Part shown: piece after piece, positions 9,459 to 17,420 of the stretch
Numbering within the stretch: the first letter of the stretch is position 1
How the letters are laid out: every line of letters begins with the position of its first letter
Assembly (NCBI GenBank): GCA_028284775.1
Contig: JANQRB010000023.1
Coordinates: forward strand, 1-38,005
Source: Candidatus Kapaibacterium sp.
Lineage (GTDB): Bacteria > Bacteroidota > Ignavibacteria > Kapaibacteriales > UBA7675
DNA length: 38,005 nucleotides
Reading direction: 5' to 3'
Notes under the pieces: model-generated
The model's input: only the letters and a program-made list of their open reading frames with translations
Told to the model about the DNA's origin: nothing
The model's database searches: none
Program-made: the position numbers and the translations under genes

Positions 9459-10204
9459 TTAATAATATTGATTTCTGATTGATTCAACAATAAGAAAATT
9501 ATGGAGGAATCACCCAAAGGCGACGTCAAGTTTGTCGAATCGGAAGAATATTCTACGAAAGCCCATGAGTCTTCGAAGTCGCCACTCAACTTCACTGCGA
9601 CGTTTAAGCATAAATTATTCATACTTCCAAATTCCGGACAGTTTGGTTTCGGCGGAAGGTCCGAAAAACCCAAAATCAAGAACCAATTGGCGAGACGCCT
9701 CGTCTTTGCAGGCACGGTCCATAATGACATGTGGGGCTCCCATTCCTGCCTCGGATGCCGCCTTTAGCAATGCTCTGCCGGCAGGAGTCTCGCCAGCTGA
9801 CGGGAAGACAAGACAAAACTCATGGCTGCTCGACCATCCGTGCAACAATAAAAAACCTGGTAGTCCGGCCGACTCGCGATTTTCCGATGGACTGTTTACA
9901 GTTTCTTTATGAACTTTAACGATTGAATTGTCGAGACAGACGGCTCCTAATTGATGTGAATAATCGAACGACTTCGCTTTTCGTTGAATACACGGTCAAG
10001 GGCATCGATCTTCGCCCAGCGATTAACACCTGTATAGAACGAGTGCCAGTTATCGAAGCGCTTCGGTAAGCAGCGCCATTTACAGACCTGTTCGGCGACA
10101 AGCAAACCGGCGTTGAGAAACGCAAGGTTTTCCAACTTAACACTACAGCGCTGATTGGAGCAGAATTCAGCGATTTGTTCAGACCGCGCTTGGCTAATTT
10201 CCAT
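9459..10204 (-). pseudogene. Decayed IS5-family DDE transposase
   Basis: Reading the minus strand from an ATG at 10204, an 85-codon frame gives MEISQARSEQIAEFC, then WRCLPKRFDNWHSFYTGVNR, then RWAKIDALDRVF. This is the N-terminal part of IS5-type transposases (usual form WRGLPKRFGNWHTIYTRMNRW). After frame loss, AVCLDNSIVKVH (~9905-9945) matches the first catalytic-Asp block (VSLDSTSVKVH). HVIMDRACKDEASRQLVLDFG matches the second-Asp block. WKYE, a TAA stop, then LKRRSEVEWRLRRLMGFRRIFFRFDKLD match the third block containing the catalytic Glu (YKRRNEVERLFRRLKGFRR). A further TGA precedes the tail FLHNFLIVESIRNQYY. Several frameshifts, an internal deletion and nonsense codons make it dead. GGGGTCAGTT at 9451 may be one element end; I could not find its inverted partner beyond 10204. 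Confidence 0.85.
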
Positions 10205-11124
10205 GCGCCACTATTCGGCAATTCGTCTTAATGTACCCTTAGGGCTATTGCCATCCGGCTAGAGCCGGGTTCAAGCGATTCGCTGTCTCTCGGTTTGTAG
10301 GATGAACATCACAATTTGAGAGTCGAGGATGGAGATGCCCTGTTCGTTTCTCGAAACACATTTCGCGGTTCAGCATTTGTGATTGCTCATCAGCGATCGC
10401 ACTGTACAGACCTGACACAGTTTGCCATACGAAGCGAGTACAGCATTTTACGTGACCTAGCCAAATCGGGTCCACTGCATAGGATTTGCGAATTGAATAT
10501 CACAGATGGAGATTCGCGGGTATTGATAAACCTAGTCTGATTCTCGCATCTGTTTCTGCACTTCGGCACCGCATTCGGACTTTAGGTCGGGCGTAATGTA
10601 TTGGCAGTGATTCACTCTGCCTGACAGGAACGCACGATGCTTCGCGAACGACTCGAACTATCCGACTCACCCTGACGATTCGAAATTCGACGATTGACAC
10701 TCGTCGTATTCGGAAGACCGCTAACGAATGTAAAAACCGAAAAACACGATCTGCTAACCGTTGGGCTGCCTCAGCTGAACGCTTACCATTTTTCGAGTCT
10801 AAAGAGCAGAACCAGCTCTGTTTATGTGCCTGTTAATTCGTATTGTTGCGCCGAACATTTGGGCCGGAATGGAAGCCGGGATTCAGGAAAGTTCATTGTC
10901 GCTTAGATTCGAGAGATAGGCGGCGACGGGTAGTGTGTGTGGTACCCTGAATGTTTTGGTGGAGGCGGCGGGGGACGGGCCCGAAGGGGCAAACTGAGGG
11001 ATTCACATAGTTGTTGCCACAACTAATATTTCCACGATTAATCACCCGCACTTCAATCCAAAATTCCCCGCCGCAAACTGAAGCGTCTCACCACCTTCAA
11101 CGTTTCTGACATAAGACAAAAAAT
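10205..11124. other. Gene-free stretch right of the transposase relic
   Basis: I see no gene. Short frames on both strands have no recognisable motif. Visible structure is limited to a perfect small hairpin (TAGTTGT, loop TGCC, ACAACTA) near 11008-11025 and GC-rich runs around 10970-10995. It is probably eroded former coding or mobile DNA. Confidence 0.5.
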
Positions 11125-11186
11125 GGGAGCGGTGTACTTCGCAAAGCACACCGCCCACCTCGCCTTACTCCTAACAACATTTTTGA
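11125..11186 (-). repeat. Hairpin repeat, copy 1
   Basis: This is the first of three related ~62-bp elements. On the minus strand 11144-11154 and 11129-11139 form an 11-bp stem (GCGGTGTGCTT with AAGTACACCGC) around a TGCG loop. One pair is G-U. It is preceded by a conserved TTGTTAGGAGTRAGGCGAGGTGG and followed by a T-run (TTTTTTG), so copy 1 could also act as a terminator on the minus strand. Confidence 0.7.
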
Positions 11187-11360
11187 GGGCTATTTTTCTT
11201 CATGGTCTCAACGCTTCGGGTTTTCGATGACAAGACGTGGCCTACAGTTCATGTCATGGAATCGTTGACGCTTAAACTCGAATGGAACTCTCGTCTCGTT
11301 TAGTCTCAACGGGTCTGACAAGGAATGTTGAAGTTATCCGGCCGGATGCGCTTAAATTGT

Positions 11361-11420
11361 GAGCGGTGCACTTCGAAAAGCACACCGCCCACCTCGCCTC
11401 ACTCCTAACAATTTTTTTGA
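11361..11420 (-). repeat. Hairpin repeat, copy 2
   Basis: It is about 90% identical to copy 1 over ~60 bp and begins 234 bp after it. The minus-strand stem (11378-11388 with 11363-11373) keeps all 11 pairs although the sequence changed: one A-U pair became G-U. The loop is TTCG. Read from the plus strand, the same positions would be A-C mismatches, which points to a minus-strand RNA or single-stranded minus DNA as the folded form. Confidence 0.7.
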
Positions 11421-11591
11421 CTGATCTGAGTAGTCCAAACTACTCATAGTGTTACAAAGGCACAGAGATCACTATTAAACATACAGTAGCACAGAAGGTT
11501 TTCAAGTCATTACGCCAATAATCATAATTGCGACTGTCCCCTGCACAGCTGACACATTATCGAAGACTTGCTGCCTGGTGCAGTTAAGATT

Positions 11592-11655
11592 GGGAGCGAC
11601 GAACTTTGAGTTGCACTTGCACACCACACCTTACCATACTCCCGATACTGTTTGA
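11592..11655 (-). repeat. Hairpin repeat, degenerate copy 3
   Basis: A third, diverged copy starts about 233 bp after copy 2. It keeps GGGAGCG at the left, GCACACC in the middle and the TACTCC block with a TTTGA end, but the 11-bp stem is lost. The spacing to copy 2 nearly equals that between copies 1 and 2, although I see no clear similarity in the DNA between copies. Confidence 0.45.
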
Positions 11656-12229
11656 ATCCTCTGACTTTCAAAGCACATTTAATGGAGTCCGCCGTTCAGT
11701 ATTCGCCAATCTGACGACAGAAGTACTTAGGCGATTTGTACAAAAAGTGTTGCCATCCTCGTCAAATCAGCTTGTGCTGAGCTTGTTAACAACAGCCAAG
11801 GCAAGCAGAGGAATTCCGACAAGGAGACTCGAGTACAAATTACAGATTCATCAGCAGAGACGTGTAGCAGAGCCTGGTCCGGTTACGGATGTTTACCGTT
11901 TATCAATCTAAATGCGACATAGGCATTCAGCCTGTGTCGTAGTCAATTTGAGATAATCGGCAGGTAAGGGGGCGCAGAGCTAATGTGTATAGGAGGAAAA
12001 CCATTGGTAGCCCGTTGGTTAATTGTCACAGAATTTCGAATTGATTGCGAAGCGATGTATGCGAATTCCAGACTGTCTTTTGATTCCCGGGCAATCTCTG
12101 ATCGGCCCGTCGGTTCGCAGTTTGTGCATTGTTACCAGCGATGGACACTATAAATTTAAGAACGTCTCGCAAAAAATTGATGCAATGCGAAAAAAGTTGA
12201 AATAGATTGCTTAACAGGATTCGAATTGA
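11656..12229. other. Gene-free stretch between the hairpin repeats and the pseudouridine synthase relic
   Basis: A 101-codon plus-strand frame (11606-11911) and a 60-codon frame (12023-12205) are open, but neither has a convincing ribosome binding site or family motif and their composition is unlike the real genes here. I treat this stretch as decayed sequence without an identified parent. Confidence 0.45.
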
Positions 12230-12810
12230 CCAATTTCAGAGGGCAGGATCAGGTAAGGCCTCCCCCTAATTGCTCCATGAAGCGACCGATGAGATACGGC
12301 ACCCGTCTTGAGCGACGGCAATAAACAAAAGTTCACCCTAGAATGAATAGAAGGGCTCATTTGCCGACAATTAACAATCGGCACTGCCCAGCCAACTGCT
12401 CCTGAAAAATGCCTGTGACAGGGACTGCCATACTTAACGTCACCGACAAGGAGATGCCGTTGATCACGGACTTGACTACTCAGGGAGTAGTTCTGGACAC
12501 TCAAGGGAAGCTTTGCGAGTGGTGACTTGTCCCTCTCTTAAAGACTGCACATGCTGATGTAAGATCCCAAAGCGCAAGCCGCATTTGTTGCGCTGTGAAA
12601 ACACCGAATCGATTGTCCTCGGGTGTAAAGGAGCGGGAGTCGAATCGACCGTGCTGATACATCGTGTTGACTCCGATCGCCGAATATTCACAGACTATCA
12701 GCCGGCGCCAAACCCGCACGGCTCTTGTGCGTGCCACTGCCGATTGTGGGGCGCAGAGCCATCCGCCAAACGCAATGCGCGGTCCGGTTGACGTGCCGGG
12801 TAAAGTCAAT
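12230..12810 (-). pseudogene. Probable relic of an RluA/TruC-family pseudouridine synthase
   Basis: Two minus-strand frames carry fragments in the order expected for RluA-family enzymes. Upstream (12501-12809), MYQHGRFDSRSFT resembles the catalytic block VYPVHRLDRATSG with the key Asp context damaged, followed by VFTAQQMRLALWDLTSACAVFKR, like VFALSSEAARAL...KR. In a shifted frame (12211-12504), SSQVRDQRHLLVGDVKYG resembles the family's HQIRxH...HPLVGDVKYG, and IHSRVNF resembles LHAxxLxF. The distance between blocks is about half of normal, so there is an internal deletion as well as a frameshift. The LVGDVKYG motif (about 12421-12459) is the strongest evidence; the rest is suggestive only. 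Confidence 0.42.
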
Positions 12811-12993
12811 GAAAGAGCTGGCCGGGACTAATCAGATTACCCTGTTTCTCAGACGGAGCAGGCTCACTGCGGTGTGAATGGACATTCGCTGAGTCTTTTC
12901 GAAGATTTGCGGATTGCAGGAATGTGCCGATGGCAATTCAGGCTTGCATACATCGGATAGCAATCGGTAGATGTTACTCAAAGCGATTCACTC

Positions 12994-13581
12994 TCAATCC
13001 AGCCGAAACGTTTCGACATATTTTCGAAAGCTGTCGCGCCAATGATCAACGGTCTGCCTGGGCCCGACCAGTTTGTAGAACCAGGGTCCCGGTTCGGCCA
13101 TTGCGGCAATAACAGCATAATCCGGCATTTCTTCTTTTGGTCCGGTCATCATAGGTGAGGTCGAACGCAAATAAGTGCCGCCGCAATACATGATATTCAC
13201 AGTGACGTCTCCCTGCTTCATCGTTTCCAGCTCGGCCACGTCCGCCGTCGCTCGTCCGTCCGGTTGTTTAATCTGCGAATACCAGCGCTCCAGATTCATC
13301 GCCAGCGCGCCTCCCTTGCCATTAAAATGGCTCACGACGAGTTCGGCATCACCGGCGCCATCGACGCCCGGCAGTCGAAACTGATCCGTGCGAAATTGTG
13401 AGCCAGGCTGTTCACGTATCCAACCCTGCGGCACGTCATAGATGATGACGCCGCCAAGCTGGCCGGCCTGACTCTTTGGTTCTGCTGAAGGCGCCGGGTC
13501 GGGCGTCGCTTCGTTCTCGGACTTTGAGCAAGACAAAACCAAAGTTATCGCAGCTAACAACAGCAGAAGTTTCATGTTCAT
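12994..13581 (-). CDS. Lipoprotein of unknown function
   Basis: The 195-aa product has a lipoprotein signal (LLLLLAAITLVLSC) and a low-complexity linker rich in Glu, Pro and Ala. A globular domain follows, containing YDVPQGWIRE, FRLPGVDGAGDAELVVSHFNGKGG and LERWYSQIKQPDG. I have seen this layout in hypothetical lipoproteins of several phyla but cannot name a function. The ATG at 13581 has GGAAG 5 nt upstream. It follows the GNAT gene with a 75-nt gap on the same strand, so the two may be cotranscribed. It borders the gene graveyard and shows no damage itself. Confidence 0.82.
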   Translation of the reverse strand: MNMKLLLLLAAITLVLSCSKSENEATPDPAPSAEPKSQAGQLGGVIIYDVPQGWIREQPGSQFRTDQFRLPGVDGAGDAELVVSHFNGKGGALAMNLERWYSQIKQPDGRATADVAELETMKQGDVTVNIMYCGGTYLRSTSPMMTGPKEEMPDYAVIAAMAEPGPWFYKLVGPRQTVDHWRDSFRKYVETFRLD

Positions 13582-13656
13582 TTATCTTCCTTTCTTAGAT
13601 CTCTGAAATAATATGCAGCGAACAAAAGTCGCTTGAAGGAACCACTCTCGACAGAA

Positions 13657-14517
13657 TCATTCGTTCTCCGCTTCCGGCCTGGATTCTGCATCCAGCGGAG
13701 AAGGCAGGTAGGGGCTTTCCATTACTGCCGTTGTGTAAGCCAGTCGAAAGCCGAGCCCTTGAATACACTGTTCGACTCTATGCCCTGGCGGCAGTCGCAG
13801 CATGGCAAGATTACAACCCATTGCCGCCGCCACGAATAGACGGCCGATCAGAAGAGATTTATATGCGCCGTGCCGCCGAAAGCCCGGGATCGTACACGCG
13901 CCGAGCAACAAGGCCGTTCGATCGACCACCGCCAGGATGCCGCCGCCCGCTTCCTCCCTGTTTCGACATATGCCCAGCACCTGACAGCCATCGGTCCGGT
14001 GCCAATCGCGAAATTGATCGGCAGAAGCGCCGAATTGCATAGCATTGCCTCCCATGCCCGCTTCGAGCGCCTTACTCCACAGATCGATGTCAGTGTCGCC
14101 GATCCTCTGAATTGTAAATCCGGCACTGATACTCTGGCTGACAGAATCGGCGCTCAGAGGACGACACCAGACATTGCGGAATTCCCGCAACACAAACTTG
14201 TGAGCCTCCAGCTGGGCCATAAGGGAAGGATGTGCCCAGGTGCACAGTTCAATTCGCACTGTCGCATCCCGACGAAAATAAAAGTCCAGGATTTCCTCAA
14301 TTTCAGCCCTGCGAACGGGGACGTCCAAGCCCAGGCCGATGACGCGGTTCACTTTTTCTTCTCGTTCGTCGGCAAAGGCAATACCGCCGCCGACCGGCAA
14401 GACACGACAGACAGAAGCCGCAGACTCCGCCTCGCGGTCAACCAGGGAATAGTTCCTCATGACTTGCGCCTCCACCAATTCCAGCCGATAAAAAGCAAAG
14501 GTGCGGGTTGGATCCAT
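13657..14517 (-). CDS. GNAT-family N-acetyltransferase
   Basis: This 286-aa protein has its GNAT fold in the C-terminal half. LLLGACTIPGFRRHGAYKSLL is the acetyl-CoA-binding motif A (R/QxxGxG/A type), followed by GCNLAMLRLPPGHRVEQCIQ and GLGFRLAYTTAVM, the typical last strands. The N-terminal half (VNRVIGLGLDVPV, then RIELCTWAHPSLMAQLEAHKF) looks like a second, degenerate GNAT-like domain. Such two-domain GNATs are common, and the substrate cannot be predicted. The ATG at 14517 lacks a strong ribosome binding site. Neighbouring genes on the same strand are unrelated secreted proteins. Confidence 0.85.
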   Translation of the reverse strand: MDPTRTFAFYRLELVEAQVMRNYSLVDREAESAASVCRVLPVGGGIAFADEREEKVNRVIGLGLDVPVRRAEIEEILDFYFRRDATVRIELCTWAHPSLMAQLEAHKFVLREFRNVWCRPLSADSVSQSISAGFTIQRIGDTDIDLWSKALEAGMGGNAMQFGASADQFRDWHRTDGCQVLGICRNREEAGGGILAVVDRTALLLGACTIPGFRRHGAYKSLLIGRLFVAAAMGCNLAMLRLPPGHRVEQCIQGLGFRLAYTTAVMESPYLPSPLDAESRPEAENE

Positions 14518-14589
14518 TCCGATAGCAGCGTGAATATATAGGCAGTTAACTCAGGCGTGATGGCGATTGGCGCTTAGTAGAACTTGATC

Positions 14590-15099
14590 TCAGGTGCCGA
14601 AGAACCAGGTTTGTATCAATTCAGGTCCTTCAGTTTTCAGTTTACCGCGCACACAAGGAGCTGTGTTACCTTGCCGGTCGACGACGCGAACCAGGAGTGT
14701 ACAGTTCGAAGCATCGTCACCTTCAATCGTTCGAAAAAGAAAGGTATTTTGCTCGGTGCTGTCCCGCAGCTCCGCATTGACCAGATAGGTCTGTACTTCC
14801 GCGCCGCTCTCGCTAAAAGCCGTAAAGCTCGCATCGCTATCGACAGGCTGCCATTGCGCTGAAGAGACCTCACAATACTGGAGCTTTTGAATGTCATCCA
14901 GCGTAAGTAAATAGGGCGTAACGCCGACCCGCTTCCCATTGATATAAACATCGGCGGAGTCGCCGGTTTGGGTGTCGATCATAAATACCATCGCCGTAAA
15001 AGACAGATGATAGGCTTCAAGCGAGCGTGGCAAACACAAGAAGCTCAGCAGTAATCCGGCCAGACAAATCAATCGCAGAAGAGCGCACATCCTTAGCAT
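14590..15099 (-). CDS. Secreted protein with a PEGA-like segment
   Basis: The 169-aa product has a signal peptide (MLRMCALLRLICLAGLLLSFLC, cleavage near SLEA). ATG 15099 is chosen because GAGG lies 6 nt upstream; a GTG at 15165 would bury the signal behind 22 extra residues. The mature part has SADVYINGKRVGVTPYLLTL, which resembles the PEGA motif (surface beta domain, xVYINGxxVGxTP). A later region, CTLLVRVVDRQGN, looks like another beta domain. Location should be periplasm or outer surface; the function is unknown. It is divergent from the glycosidase operon, sharing a 135-bp intergenic region. Confidence 0.75.
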   Translation of the reverse strand: MLRMCALLRLICLAGLLLSFLCLPRSLEAYHLSFTAMVFMIDTQTGDSADVYINGKRVGVTPYLLTLDDIQKLQYCEVSSAQWQPVDSDASFTAFSESGAEVQTYLVNAELRDSTEQNTFLFRTIEGDDASNCTLLVRVVDRQGNTAPCVRGKLKTEGPELIQTWFFGT

Positions 15100-15234
15100 T
15101 GTATACCTCATTTCATCGACAGGATCCGGCGGTATTGCAGAAAAGCCAAATGTACGTAATTTCACGTTAAAAAGCCTGCGCCGGATCGGAAAAATTCAAC
15201 AACATCAGCGGCCCGTGTCGGCTGCTTAGCAACT

Positions 15235-17250
15235 ATGGCAACGGACAATCCATTCAATGGTCCGGTCGACGGACGAACCGTGCTGCCGGCGACGCACTAT
15301 TTCTTCCTGGGCAATGGCTACATTGAAGCGGCGCTGCAGGTTTCGCTCTCCGACGCGGCTACAGCCGTCGGCCTGGCACTGATGCGACCGGAAGTGTTTG
15401 GTCGCAAGGCCGACGCCCTCAGTTTCCACCCGCAGCGCGGCCTGGCAGACAGCCTACTTGAGATCAGGGTCGACGGCCATCCCCTTCCGATCGATCGCAC
15501 AACGCTCAGCAGTGAATGGACAACAGTGGAGGATGTGCCGGCCGTTGCCATACGATGGCAGGGCGGTCCGCTTCAAGTTGAGGAGCTCTTCTTTTGCCCG
15601 GATCGCAGTACCGCCCGACTGATTCGCCGCATTGAAATTGAAGTGGTTAATAGTCGTTCAGATACTTTTTCGCTCCAACTCGCGACCGGCTTGCCGGAGC
15701 AACAGATAGAACAATCCTGTCTGTTGTCGCAGGGGGCCAGGCTCGCAACGGCTATTCTTTATGAGTTGCAATCGAAGGACGGCAGCTGGAAACCGGGCCT
15801 CTGCTTTGCCGATGCCGATCCGGATGAGGCGGCCAGAAAATATTGGCGGCACAGTACGAAGATTAGCGGCGGGGACAACTCCTACGCCTCCATGTATCTG
15901 GCGGCCCGCAATCAGATTCAGGCTGTCATTGCACACTCGGGCCGTACCGACGCCAGTATCTGGCAGTATAATCTCGAATGGGTTCGGGACCAGTCTATGA
16001 TGGCGGTGGGGCTGACCCTTTCGGGTCAATTCGAAAACGCGGCATTGTTGTTGGACCGAATGCTGCGCGAATTTGTCAGTCCGGCCGGCGACACGATCGA
16101 CTCCGGGCGGCACCGCAGTCCGGAGGAAATAGAGCTGGATCAAAACGGCGAACTGCTGTATGCTCTTTTCATGTATTGTCGTTGGAGCGGTGATCTGGAC
16201 CTCGCCCGGCGCCATTGGCCCAAAGTGCGACTTACAGCCGAACTGCCGCTGCAGCCGGTGTTTCGCCATGCCGCCTCCGGCCTGTTGCACAACAAACGCG
16301 AGTATTGGGAACGCTCAGCCTATCACGGCGTTGAAGACGGACTCGAATTGATGTATCAGTTCTATCCCGCCGTCGGCCTCGATTGCGCCGCGACGCTGGC
16401 AGAGGCGCTGGGTTACGCCGCCGATGCCCGGCGCTGGCGTGACGAAGCGCAGAAGCTGAAGAATGGACTGCTCGGACATCCGCAATATCGTCTGATCGCC
16501 AATGGCGCGCTCATAAAACGCCGGCGGCTGAACGGCAGTCTGCAGGAGGAACTGCGTCCCGCGCCGCATCCCAAAATACCGGCCGGTGTACCCCTGAGCG
16601 CGGCGGAACGGCATTGGCTAAACCCGGACGCTTCGACGGCGCTGCCGATCGCAATGGAGTTCATCGATCCGGGCGGCGAGCTGGCTCGCAGCACTCTTGA
16701 GCAGTTGGAGAGCCTTTGGAATCAGCGCTGGCAGGGCGGCGGTTACGGCCGCTATCATGTCAGCTCCGAACCCGACTCTCCCGGCCCCTGGCCCTTTGCT
16801 TCGCTCTTTGTTGCACGGGCTTACCTCGAAGCGGGTCAGACGGCTCAAACGGAACGCATACTCGCCTGGCTGAAATCACTGCCCGGCGCTGCGTCCGGCA
16901 CATGGCATGAATTCTATGGACCTCGCCCTATCCCCCCTTGTCCGCAAATCGGCTTCGTTGGCTGGACATGGGCGGAAGTCATTATTCTCTTCGTTCATCA
17001 CATTCTGGGTCTGCGGCCGGAAGCCGATGGACTGCGCATCAGACCGCGTCTCCTGCCGGGCCTGCCGGAAATTCAGGCCCAGGTCCGGTATCGCCGGCAG
17101 CGTATTCAGCTCCTGTGCCGGCAAGCAGTCCGGGGTGAAGAATGCGAATTTCGTATCGGAGATGTCCCCCAGCCTTACGATCCGAAAGGGATACTCCTGA
17201 CTTCAATTAAGGATGGCGAGCAGATCAGCATTGTACTGCCGGCTGAGTAA
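15235..17250 (+). CDS. Six-hairpin (alpha/alpha)6 glycoside hydrolase-like protein
   Basis: This 671-aa protein has an N-terminal beta-sandwich-like region (to ~residue 230), then an (alpha/alpha)6 barrel and a short C-terminal beta region. Barrel landmarks are LEWVRDQSMMAVGL (from residue 247), ELDQNGELLYALFMY (from 300), YHGVEDGLELMYQF (from 363), GPWPFASLFVARAYL, and IGFVGWTWAEVIILFVHHILGLRPEADGLRI, which recall GH15/GH63/GH65/GH94-type clans. The acidic residues in these blocks are candidate catalytic groups; I cannot assign a GH number. No signal peptide is seen, so it should be cytoplasmic. It is first of three co-oriented genes (170-nt gap to GH38), which suggests processing of mannose-containing oligosaccharides. 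No good Shine-Dalgarno precedes the ATG. Confidence 0.8.
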   Translation: MATDNPFNGPVDGRTVLPATHYFFLGNGYIEAALQVSLSDAATAVGLALMRPEVFGRKADALSFHPQRGLADSLLEIRVDGHPLPIDRTTLSSEWTTVEDVPAVAIRWQGGPLQVEELFFCPDRSTARLIRRIEIEVVNSRSDTFSLQLATGLPEQQIEQSCLLSQGARLATAILYELQSKDGSWKPGLCFADADPDEAARKYWRHSTKISGGDNSYASMYLAARNQIQAVIAHSGRTDASIWQYNLEWVRDQSMMAVGLTLSGQFENAALLLDRMLREFVSPAGDTIDSGRHRSPEEIELDQNGELLYALFMYCRWSGDLDLARRHWPKVRLTAELPLQPVFRHAASGLLHNKREYWERSAYHGVEDGLELMYQFYPAVGLDCAATLAEALGYAADARRWRDEAQKLKNGLLGHPQYRLIANGALIKRRRLNGSLQEELRPAPHPKIPAGVPLSAAERHWLNPDASTALPIAMEFIDPGGELARSTLEQLESLWNQRWQGGGYGRYHVSSEPDSPGPWPFASLFVARAYLEAGQTAQTERILAWLKSLPGAASGTWHEFYGPRPIPPCPQIGFVGWTWAEVIILFVHHILGLRPEADGLRIRPRLLPGLPEIQAQVRYRRQRIQLLCRQAVRGEECEFRIGDVPQPYDPKGILLTSIKDGEQISIVLPAE

Positions 17251-17420
17251 ACAGGTAAAAACATAGTGAAGCGCCTTCCTCGGCGACAGCGCTCTCATTG
17301 CGCAAAAGGCCGCATTATTGCGGGAACCAGCAACTTTAACAGAAAATGGCGTACTTGCTATGCATTGTAAATTTTGCTTCGCTAAGTTCGCCGCTTATTC
17401 TGAACGATTGACGACAGGCA

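Noticed and set aside
11090..11190. Hairpin repeat as coding sequence (minus-strand frame LLGVRRGGRCA...)
   Set aside because: The frame is ~27 codons, lacks a ribosome binding site, and copy 2 stops at a different place. Conservation follows the stem rather than codons.
11125..11655. Integron attC sites (hairpins with GTTAGG/CCTAAC at one side, regular spacing)
   Set aside because: Only one side carries a core-like GTTAGG and its last base does not fit GTTRRRY. No complementary core lies on the other side of the hairpin, copy 3 lacks the core, and there are no cassette ORFs or integrase.
11606..12205. Two plus-strand frames of 101 and 60 codons as possible small genes
   Set aside because: No ribosome binding site, no recognisable motif, and composition like the surrounding decayed DNA.
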